A DNA stretch of 64,000 bases from Coriobacteriaceae bacterium (GTDB taxonomy: Bacteria > Actinomycetota > Coriobacteriia > Coriobacteriales > Coriobacteriaceae), in NCBI GenBank assembly GCA_025757745.1, contig CP107217.1, positions 806,001 to 870,000 of the forward strand. The letters are read 5' to 3'. The notes below the pieces were generated by a model, which searched no databases, was not told where the DNA came from, and saw only the letters and a program-made list of their open reading frames with translations. The position numbers and the translations under genes were made by a program. Positions 57,384 through 64,000 of this stretch are shown here, piece after piece. Numbering within the stretch: position 1 is the first letter of the stretch; every line of letters starts with the position of its first letter.

Positions 57384-59921
57384 ATGAGACGAGTGGGAAC
57401 ACTTGGCTTGGTGGCAGCGCTTGCCGCTATCTTGGTATCGCCGCTGCCGGCGCATGCCGAAGATGCTTCGGGTGCCGTTACCTACAATGCGGGAAATGGG
57501 TATTCCTTTGAGAAGCTCTCGCATCCTACGGTAGTAACGTCGCAGCCGGATGGTATCGTCGACTACCAGGGTAACGGTGCCGTTGCCGTTCCGGGCGCCG
57601 ACGGTAACACAGCCAACAACGAAGGCGATCGCGGCCAGAGCTACACTTGGGCGGCTGCGAGCTATGGTGATTGGCTTTATGTGGGCACCTGCTATGCGGC
57701 GATGGGCAACACGCTGACGCTCATGAACGGTACGCTGGGCGATTCCTTTGATGCCGAGACCATGCGCCTGACGCTGGGGGCCATGTTTAACGGCACCTTC
57801 TTCTATGGACAGCAGAAGGAGGACGGCACGGCCGACAAGGACAGCGGCGGCATCTTGGTCAAGATCAATACCAAGACCGGTGAGACCAAGTTGCTGCTCT
57901 CTGAATCGCTCAACGGCGTCGGTCCTTTGTTCCGCAATGCCGTGAGCTATAAGGGTAAGCTTTATTTCTGCGGCAGCGTCAGGACCAATGGCGGCAAAAG
58001 CGGCCTGCCTGCTGTATATGAGATCGATCCTAAGACGGATGATTGGAAAGTTGTCTATCAGGGCCTTTCGAGCGCGGACGATTACCGCGATGCCTACAAG
58101 CAGGGCATTTCTACCGGTATCCGCGGCATGTGCGTCCATGATGGACAGCTCGTCATCAGCAATGTGGGTAAAGCGGGCAATGAGTTTGTGGCGACAATCC
58201 TGACGTCATCTGACCCCTCGAAGGGCCAGGCTAGCTTCACCGAGATTGCTAACTCGAAGACGCTGTTTGGCTATCCGGCGATTCACTATCAGGACAGCAT
58301 CTACGGCGGCGCCATTTGGGATATGGTCTCGTACAATGGCCATCTCTATGCCACCATCTGCACCGGTACGCCCGAGAACGCTCCCGATGATAATTCCATG
58401 CGGTCGTTTGCCATGGTTCGTGGCGACAAGAACGCCGACGGCAGCTATGAGTGGACTTCCATTGTTGGCGATAAGGATGCGACCGATCCAAAGTGCCGTG
58501 CAAAGTACTGCTTTGGCATCGATCCTGCCCGCACCCGTTCTGGCGCTGCCAACCTCATCGTCTACAACGACTACCTCTATATCGGTGAATACAACGACGA
58601 GGAGATTGCTCTCGAGCGCATCCTGTTCAACAAATCCAACACCGAAGAGGGCGGCAAGAGCGGCATGGGCGGCGTTGACTGCTCGTTTGTGAATGCCAAT
58701 CTTGAGCAGTCGGTTAACATCTATCGCATGGACAAGAACGAGAACATGGAGCTCGTCGTTGGCGATCCCACCGTCATGTTCCCCGAGGGCGGTATTTCCG
58801 GCCTGGCTTCGGGCTTTGGCCGAAACGAGAACCAGTACATTTGGCGCATGCAGAAGTTCGACGGCAAGCTGTATATCGGCACCTTTGATACCGCGAGCCT
58901 GCTTGAGCCGATCGGCCAGTTCTCCAATGGCGACATTATCGATATGACGCCCGAGGAGTGGGACTCTCAGGTTCAGCGCCTTAGGGACCTGCTCGATCAC
59001 CTGCTCGACAAGAAATCGCCTGACGACCCCATCGTTCCCGTGAACACGCCTGCGGACGATGATTCAAACGAGGCCGTCGAGGTCGATGACGAGAAGGCTG
59101 AGGCCGTCGAGGCCGATGACGAGAAGACCGAGGTCGCTAAGGGCTTTGGCGACCTGAGCGATGCGCTGGAGGATGCCGCGGGCGATCTTTGCGATCAGGC
59201 CGCGACGATGTCCCAGGACGTTGAGGACGACGCCGCTTACGTCCAGAAGATCGATGGCGAGATCGCGTACTTCAAGTCCTTTGCCGACCAGTATCAGGAC
59301 ATGCTCGATAGCTATGAGAGCCTGAAGCAGCAGTACGAGGATGCCTATGGCACCGAGCTGCCGGGCGATATTCAGGATGCGCTCGATAAGCTGCTGAGCG
59401 AGGAGAACCTCAAGAAGCTGCAGAGCGTGCTTACGTGCATGTACTACCTGCGCGATGCCGAGCGCGGCTTTGATATGTATGTGACCGAGGACGGCGTGAA
59501 CTTTACGACGCTGACGACCAATGGCTTTAACGATCCGTATAACCATGGTCTGCGCACCTTTGCGGTGACCAACCAGGGTCTGTGCCTTGGTACCGCCAAC
59601 CCGTTCTATGGCTGCCAGGTTTGGATCCAGCGCAAGGAGAATTCGGAGAATCCGATTGATCCCGGTACTCCGGATCCGACGAAACCCACCAATCCTTCGC
59701 AGCCGGGTGGCGGCGATCAGCCTGGTGGCAGCCAGACGGGCGGCAACGACCAGTCGAGCAGCACCACGACCACCGTCACGACGGCCACTAAGAAGACTCC
59801 GAAGGACGGCTCGCTGCCTCACGCTGGCGACTCGACCCTCACGCTGGTCTTGGGATTGCTGGTTGCAGCTGCCGCGGTGCTTGGCATTGCCCTCGTCTTG
59901 CGCAAGCGTTCTTGTCGCTAG
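57384..59921 (+). CDS. Large sortase-anchored surface protein
   Basis: This 845-residue protein has a signal peptide (MRRVGTLGLVAALAAILVSP, ending AHA), a long beta-rich region up to about residue 530 that looks propeller-like, an acidic and coiled-coil segment (about 540-690), a return to the beta-rich fold (MYVTEDGVNFTTLTTNG, RTFAVTNQGLCLGTANPFYG), a Pro/Thr/Ser-rich wall-spanning linker and a C-terminal LPHAGD motif, hydrophobic helix and RKRSCR tail. This end is a variant of the LPxTG sorting signal. The ligand is unknown. The start is uncertain: ATG 57384 has GGGGAGG ten bases upstream, while ATG 57336 would add 16 residues. Confidence 0.8.
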   Translation: MRRVGTLGLVAALAAILVSPLPAHAEDASGAVTYNAGNGYSFEKLSHPTVVTSQPDGIVDYQGNGAVAVPGADGNTANNEGDRGQSYTWAAASYGDWLYVGTCYAAMGNTLTLMNGTLGDSFDAETMRLTLGAMFNGTFFYGQQKEDGTADKDSGGILVKINTKTGETKLLLSESLNGVGPLFRNAVSYKGKLYFCGSVRTNGGKSGLPAVYEIDPKTDDWKVVYQGLSSADDYRDAYKQGISTGIRGMCVHDGQLVISNVGKAGNEFVATILTSSDPSKGQASFTEIANSKTLFGYPAIHYQDSIYGGAIWDMVSYNGHLYATICTGTPENAPDDNSMRSFAMVRGDKNADGSYEWTSIVGDKDATDPKCRAKYCFGIDPARTRSGAANLIVYNDYLYIGEYNDEEIALERILFNKSNTEEGGKSGMGGVDCSFVNANLEQSVNIYRMDKNENMELVVGDPTVMFPEGGISGLASGFGRNENQYIWRMQKFDGKLYIGTFDTASLLEPIGQFSNGDIIDMTPEEWDSQVQRLRDLLDHLLDKKSPDDPIVPVNTPADDDSNEAVEVDDEKAEAVEADDEKTEVAKGFGDLSDALEDAAGDLCDQAATMSQDVEDDAAYVQKIDGEIAYFKSFADQYQDMLDSYESLKQQYEDAYGTELPGDIQDALDKLLSEENLKKLQSVLTCMYYLRDAERGFDMYVTEDGVNFTTLTTNGFNDPYNHGLRTFAVTNQGLCLGTANPFYGCQVWIQRKENSENPIDPGTPDPTKPTNPSQPGGGDQPGGSQTGGNDQSSSTTTTVTTATKKTPKDGSLPHAGDSTLTLVLGLLVAAAAVLGIALVLRKRSCR

Positions 59922-60343
59922 GCGCGTCCGCGCAGCTCGATGTTTTTGATATCGTCGAAGTCGATGGCGATATCCCTGAGTTTGAGCAGCTTGAATGCGG
60001 GTAACACTTCGTCGAGAATGCCCGTGCGGCTACGATAGCCGTACATATCGTAATAGGTGACGCGCACCAGGTCGCCGCGTTTGAGGCCCTCGAGCTTTTT
60101 CGAAAGCTCGAGGGCTTTTTCTTCCGTGAGTTCGCATTTGGGCTCAACAGTGATCTCTTGTTTGCGCACGAGCTCGTAGTATCCCGTGAGGGCGGCAAAG
60201 GGCATAAACTGTGCGGCACGGCCGGCGCGGACGGCGCCGTTGGCGGTGAGCTTGGGGTCGGCGGATCGACGTCTTCCCTCGGGGTCCGCTAGACGTTCAA
60301 AAGGCGTCGGTGGCCGCATCGGCTGTTGTTGGGACTTAGGCAC
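59918..60343 (-). CDS. YolD-like protein
   Basis: This 141-residue protein has the YolD-like core (GRAAQFMPFAALTGYYELVR, ILDEVLPAFKLLKL, IDFDDIKNIEL). YolD-like genes in Gram-positives accompany Y-family polymerase genes and are thought to act as partner proteins, similar in role to UmuD. The GTG at 60343 follows TAGGAGG. It overlaps the polymerase gene by 8 bases, so the two are translated together. Confidence 0.85.
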   Translation of the reverse strand: MPKSQQQPMRPPTPFERLADPEGRRRSADPKLTANGAVRAGRAAQFMPFAALTGYYELVRKQEITVEPKCELTEEKALELSKKLEGLKRGDLVRVTYYDMYGYRSRTGILDEVLPAFKLLKLRDIAIDFDDIKNIELRGRA

Positions 60344-61841
60344 GATGTCCTCCTACCTGATCGTTGCGTTCGCGTGCGGTGGCGCCGGCGGTGAAGCTTA
60401 ATCCCTTGACGAGCGCGTTCTTGCCGTACTTGCCCTTCACGGCCAGGACGGCGCGCGCCAGGTCGCGCTCGCGCTCATCGGCCTTAACATCGCTGAACAG
60501 GTCGATAGTGGCAAATTCCTCGGGCACCAGATTGCCAAATCCCAGGTTGATGCGCTTGACCGGTCGTTTGGGATCGACAGTCTGCGCCCAGAGCTCATCG
60601 AAATAGCCCATGATCTTCTTAAACGAATTGGTGCGCTCGGGCAGCTTGCGCGAGGCGTTGGAGTGCGCAAAGAGCGCGGCATAGCCACCACGCGGCTTGC
60701 CGCCGTGTTCGCCCACAAAGATGCCGTCAATCGCCTGTGCCTCTCGCACCAAACGTCGGCGTTCGTCATCGCGCTGGACGGGCTTGGGCGCGCGGGGTGC
60801 GAGCTTGGGGCCGGCGGTTGCGGCGGGTTCGATGCTCGACGTGCTCGAACGCAAATGCCCGCATCCGTCTACATATTGCGCTGTGCCGCTGGCGTCGAGG
60901 CGGCGTATGTCGGCGCGCTCGCTCGCGTAGCCTACAAAGAGCGAGATGCTGTTGCACACCACGTGCTTATCGACTAAGTCCAGCACAGCGTTGTCGACCA
61001 TCTCGCGCAACACGGTGTAGGCTTGCTCATAGGCATAACCCTTCGATAGCACTTGCCCCGTGGTTGTTGAGGTTGCCTGCGGGCGATAGGCCTGAATATC
61101 GGCGATAGTTGTCGGCTCGCGCCCAAAGGCGTGGTCGATAAGATACTCGGCATTGACGCCGAGCTCGTCGTAGAGCAGGTTTTCGTCGAGCGCCGCGACG
61201 CCCATCAGATCGTAGACGCCGTATTTTTCGAGTCGTGCTGCCACGCCGGGCCCAATGCCCCAGATGTCGGTGATGGGGCGATGGGGCCAGATCTCCTTGC
61301 GAAAGGTCTCGTCGTCGAGTTTGCCGATGCGGCTGGGTACGTGCTTGGCGGTAATGTCGAGTGCCACCTTGGCCTGGAATAGGTTGGGGCCGATGCCAAC
61401 CGTTGCCGTGATGCCGGTGCGCGCCAGGACCTCGTCGCGCAACATGCAGGCGAAGCCTTCAGCGTCGGTGTGATAGAGGTCCAGATAGGGTGTCACGTCG
61501 ATAAAGCATTCGTCGATGGAGTAGACGTGCACGTCTTGCGGACTCACGTATTCCAGATAGATACCGTAAATTTGCGCCGACACCTCCATGTAGTGCTGCA
61601 TGCGCGGTATGGCCTTGATGTAGTCGATGCCGTCGGGAATTTCGAACAGACGGCAGCGATTGTGTATCCCCAGGTCCTTCATGGCCTGTGTGATGGCGAG
61701 ACAGATGGTCGTGCGCCCGCGCGATTCGTCGGCAACGACCAGGTTGGTGGTGAGCGGGTTGAGCCCGCGGTCAACGCACTCGACGCTAGCGTAGAACGTC
61801 TTAAGGTCGATGCAGACATAGGTGTGACGCTCGTGCCCCAC
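60336..61841 (-). CDS. Y-family (UmuC/UvrX-like) DNA polymerase
   Basis: This 501-residue translesion polymerase has CIDLKTFYASVEC and YSIDECFIDVT with the catalytic acids, a thumb helix-hairpin-helix (ITDIWGIGPGVAARLEKYG) and a little-finger domain, plus a C-terminal extension. It is larger than DinB and fits the UmuC/UvrX branch. GTG at 61841 is chosen because GGGAGG is the only ribosome-binding site nearby and because upstream in-frame starts overlap two LexA boxes. Expression should be induced by DNA damage. Confidence 0.88.
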   Translation of the reverse strand: MGHERHTYVCIDLKTFYASVECVDRGLNPLTTNLVVADESRGRTTICLAITQAMKDLGIHNRCRLFEIPDGIDYIKAIPRMQHYMEVSAQIYGIYLEYVSPQDVHVYSIDECFIDVTPYLDLYHTDAEGFACMLRDEVLARTGITATVGIGPNLFQAKVALDITAKHVPSRIGKLDDETFRKEIWPHRPITDIWGIGPGVAARLEKYGVYDLMGVAALDENLLYDELGVNAEYLIDHAFGREPTTIADIQAYRPQATSTTTGQVLSKGYAYEQAYTVLREMVDNAVLDLVDKHVVCNSISLFVGYASERADIRRLDASGTAQYVDGCGHLRSSTSSIEPAATAGPKLAPRAPKPVQRDDERRRLVREAQAIDGIFVGEHGGKPRGGYAALFAHSNASRKLPERTNSFKKIMGYFDELWAQTVDPKRPVKRINLGFGNLVPEEFATIDLFSDVKADERERDLARAVLAVKGKYGKNALVKGLSFTAGATARERNDQVGGHRA

Positions 61842-61853
61842 GCGTCCTCCCAT

Positions 61854-61867
61854 CAAACACATGTTCT
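61854..61867 (-). promoter_or_regulatory. LexA box 2
   Basis: On the minus strand AGAACATGTGTTTG matches the Gram-positive LexA consensus CGAACRNRYGTTYC at all positions but the first and last. It lies about 13 bases upstream of the polymerase start codon. Confidence 0.65.
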
Positions 61868-61870
61868 TAT

Positions 61871-61884
61871 CGAATACATGTTCG
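61871..61884 (-). promoter_or_regulatory. LexA box 1
   Basis: On the minus strand CGAACATGTATTCG matches the LexA consensus at 12 of 14 positions. It is three bases from the second box, forming a tandem SOS operator. Confidence 0.72.
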
Positions 61885-62053
61885 ATAATACCCGCTTGTG
61901 CGGACATCGTCAAAACCTGTCCCTTTTTGGTCGGTCGCCGTTTGAGGGCGGATTGGCAACGCTCGCTGATTGTAGTCTTGACCTGCGCTAGAATAGTGGC
62001 ATCTGAATGTCCGGGCGCATGGAGACGTGCGCCCGTATGCTGAGGAGGACTTT

Positions 62054-63748
62054 ATGGCAACTGTTGCCGCACCTATCGATGCTACGTCGACTGCCGCTTG
62101 GAAGGCGCTCGAGGCTCATCAGGAGAAGCTCGAGGCCGAAGGTATCGACCTCAAGGCCTGGTTCGCCGCCGATGCCGAGCGCGTGAACAAGCTGAGCTTT
62201 GACGCTGGTGACCTGCACCTCGATCTGTCCAAGAACCTTGTGACCGATGAGACCGTCAAGCTGCTGTGCGATCTTGCCCGCGAGGTGAAGCTCGAGGAGC
62301 GCCGCGACGCCATGTTCTCCGGCGAGCACATCAACACCACCGAGGACCGCGCCGTCCTGCACACCGCGCTGCGCCGCCCGGCAAGCGAGAAGGGCCAGCT
62401 CATCGTTGACGGCCAGGATGTCGTCGCCGACGTGCACGAGGTCCTCGACCGCATGTATGCCTTCGCCGAGCGCGTGCGCTCCGGTGAGTGGAAGGGTGTT
62501 ACCGGCAAAAAGATCGAGCACCTGGTGTCCATCGGCATCGGTGGCTCCGACCTGGGCCCGGTCATGGCCTACGAGGCCCTGCGTCCCTACGCCGACGCCG
62601 GTATCGACTGCCGCTATATCTCCAACATCGATCCCAACGACCAGGCCGAGAAGCTCAAGGGTCTGGATCCCGAGACCACGCTCGTGATCATCGTCTCCAA
62701 GACCTTCACCACGCTCGAGACCCTCACCAACGCCCGCGAGGTCAAGACCTGGATGCTCGAGCAGCTCAAGGCTCAGGGCGCCATCGATGGCTCCGATGAG
62801 CAGAACGCCGAGGCCGTGGCAAAGCACTTCGTCGCCGTTTCCACCGCACTCGAGAAGGTCGAGGCCTTCGGCATCGACCCCGCTAACGCTTTTGGTTTCT
62901 GGAATTGGGTCGGCGGCCGCTACTCCGTCGACTCCGCCGTGGGCCTGTCGCTGATTGTCGTGCTCGGCCCCGAGCGCTTCCAGCAGTTCCTTGAGGGCTT
63001 CCATGCCATCGACGAGTACTTCTGCAACACGCCGCTCGAGAACAACGCCGTCGCGCTGATGGGCCTGCTCAACGTCTGGTACGTCAACTTCTTCGGTTCC
63101 AAGAGCCATGCCGTGCTTCCGTATTGCCAGTACCTGCACCGTTTCCCGGCCTACCTGCAGCAGCTCACCATGGAGTCCAACGGCAAGCATGTCCGCTGGG
63201 ACGGCAGCGCCGTGACCTCCGACACCGGTGAGATCTTCTGGGGCGAGCCCGGCACCAACGGCCAGCATGCCTTCTACCAGCTGCTGCACCAGGGCACTGT
63301 GGTGGTCCCGGCCGATTTCATCGCCTTCGCCAATACCGCCAACCCTGCGACCGATAGCGGCCAGGACGTGCACGAGCTGTTCCTGGGCAACTTCCTGGCC
63401 CAGACCAAGGCGCTCGCCTTTGGCAAGACGGCCGACGAGGTTCGTGCCGAGGGCACGCTCGAGCAGATCGTCCCGGCCCGTTGCTTTGAGGGCAACCGCC
63501 CGACGACCTCGATCTTCGGCGACACGCTGACCCCGTTTGCGCTCGGCGAGCTCATCGCCCTGTACGAGCACATCACGTTTGTCGAGGGCACGGTCTGGGG
63601 CATCGACTCCTACGACCAGTGGGGCGTCGAGCTGGGCAAGCAGCTTGCCAAGCAGATTACCCCGGCCTTCCACGACGACGCCGCCAAGGCCGAGCAGGAC
63701 GCTTCGACCCAGGCGCTCATCGAGTTCTACCGCGCGCATCGCAAGTAG
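62054..63748 (+). CDS. pgi: Glucose-6-phosphate isomerase
   Basis: This 564-residue enzyme contains the PGI motifs SIGIGGSDLGPVM, VIIVSKTFTTLET, FGFWNWVGGRYS and the C-terminal GIDSYDQWGVELGK, with catalytic Glu and His residues in these regions. It interconverts glucose-6-P and fructose-6-P, linking sugars from the GH13 enzyme to glycolysis. GAGGAGG at 62042-62048 fixes the start. A TAGAAT at 61989-61994 may be its -10. Confidence 0.96.
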   Translation: MATVAAPIDATSTAAWKALEAHQEKLEAEGIDLKAWFAADAERVNKLSFDAGDLHLDLSKNLVTDETVKLLCDLAREVKLEERRDAMFSGEHINTTEDRAVLHTALRRPASEKGQLIVDGQDVVADVHEVLDRMYAFAERVRSGEWKGVTGKKIEHLVSIGIGGSDLGPVMAYEALRPYADAGIDCRYISNIDPNDQAEKLKGLDPETTLVIIVSKTFTTLETLTNAREVKTWMLEQLKAQGAIDGSDEQNAEAVAKHFVAVSTALEKVEAFGIDPANAFGFWNWVGGRYSVDSAVGLSLIVVLGPERFQQFLEGFHAIDEYFCNTPLENNAVALMGLLNVWYVNFFGSKSHAVLPYCQYLHRFPAYLQQLTMESNGKHVRWDGSAVTSDTGEIFWGEPGTNGQHAFYQLLHQGTVVVPADFIAFANTANPATDSGQDVHELFLGNFLAQTKALAFGKTADEVRAEGTLEQIVPARCFEGNRPTTSIFGDTLTPFALGELIALYEHITFVEGTVWGIDSYDQWGVELGKQLAKQITPAFHDDAAKAEQDASTQALIEFYRAHRK

Positions 63749-63781
63749 TCGCTGCTGTTAACGCATCGCGCCTTATAGCCA

Positions 63782-63820
63782 GGGGCCCGTATCCTATCGG
63801 ATGCGGGCCCCTTTGCTTTG
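63782..63820 (+). terminator. Terminator after pgi
   Basis: GGGGCCCGTATCC and GGATGCGGGCCCC form the stem, followed by TTTGCTTT. Confidence 0.85.
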
Positions 63821-63889
63821 CCGTGGTCCCGGGGCGCACGGCCTTTGTGGAACATTGCCGGGGCGCCGCGCGCTGCGAGAACCCTGCGC

Positions 63890-64000
63890 CTAGATCTCGG
63901 CCTCCGCATGGCCTCGCTGCGCCTCGGGCAGCTCCCCGTAGAGCGGATGGTCTTCGAGCCTAAAGCGCTCGACCTGTTCGGGAGTGCGACCGCGTACAAA
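63890..64000 (-). CDS. C-terminal end of an unidentified gene (partial)
   Basis: A minus-strand frame enters from the right edge and ends with TAG at 63890-63892. The 36 visible residues (VRGRTPEQVERFRLEDHPLY, then GELPEAQRGHAEAEI) are hydrophilic and have coding-like composition, but are too few to name a family. It converges on pgi. Confidence 0.55.
   Translation of the reverse strand, partial: FVRGRTPEQVERFRLEDHPLYGELPEAQRGHAEAEI

Overview
The window looks like a chromosomal segment of a high-GC, Gram-positive, anaerobic gut actinobacterium of the class Coriobacteriia, most likely Collinsella. This is an inference from GC-rich codon use, the rapZ-whiA pair followed by gap-pgk-tpi-gpmI-secG, anaerobic ribonucleotide reductase, a DUF3793 protein, sortase-type surface anchoring and a complete sialic-acid catabolic cluster. 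I see no CRISPR array, phage or transposase gene; the window is almost entirely chromosomal housekeeping and catabolic genes.

Layout. 1-135: end of uvrC. 136-10930: sialic-acid island, made of a Dpp-type ABC transporter with one permease fused to one ATPase, two tandem acetyl-esterase-family proteins (the second lacks its nucleophile), nanA, a ROK kinase (nanK) and nanE. It sits between uvrC and rapZ, which are neighbours in many actinobacteria. 11029-12885: rapZ-whiA, without the usual glmR/yvcK between them. 13079-18168: glycolytic block gap-pgk-tpiA-gpmI and then secG. 18463-24406: oppABCDF oligopeptide importer. 24407-25089: two giant hairpin elements and tRNA-Leu. 25149-28322: a PAS/GAF/PP2C phosphatase and a fused STAS-HATPase protein (partner-switch module). 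28428-31095: five tRNAs around a GH13 glucosidase. 31458-34961: NrdR-controlled nrdD-nrdG with two more giant hairpins between them. 35028-36698: folE-HD hydrolase-folB. 36705-43116: assorted genes (YgjP-like peptidase, M19 dipeptidase, SlyD-like FKBP plus UreE-like protein, Cof phosphatase, Fur-family regulator, acylphosphatase, Gfo/Idh oxidoreductase, RNase HI). 43216-45702: LysR regulator divergent from metY, which has a long leader encoding a 17-residue peptide. 46014-52014: secreted and membrane proteins, panE-like reductase, Fe-S aldo/keto reductase, a second Gfo/Idh enzyme and nfo, the last two preceded by near-identical 79-bp palindromic repeats. 52162-55265: polar amino-acid ABC importer. 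55383-57110: flavodoxin, DUF3793 and a membrane-anchored HMA protein. 57384-59921: large sortase-type surface protein. 60336-61841: SOS-type YolD/Y-family polymerase pair under tandem LexA boxes. 62054-63748: pgi. The right edge carries a partial minus-strand gene.

How the genes work together. Sialic acid would be imported by the Dpp-like transporter, de-O-acetylated by the esterase, split by NanA, phosphorylated by NanK and epimerised by NanE to GlcNAc-6-P, which then feeds glycolysis. Opp and the polar amino-acid importer supply peptides and amino acids.

The most unusual content lies between genes. There are two families of long intergenic hairpins. Family 1 has four copies (24423-24549, 24731-24855, 33964-34102, 34281-34364), with unrelated but perfectly or nearly perfectly self-complementary arms enclosing a shared internal-loop signature. 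Family 2 has two copies (10121-10218 and 28776-28880), with a conserved core and three compensatory base-pair changes between copies. Both behave like conserved structured elements not explained by the genes. Other notable signals are a near-consensus NrdR box, a LysR box, a leader peptide before metY, tandem LexA boxes, a shared AT palindrome at three tRNA promoters and a strong operator palindrome before the sialic-acid cluster.
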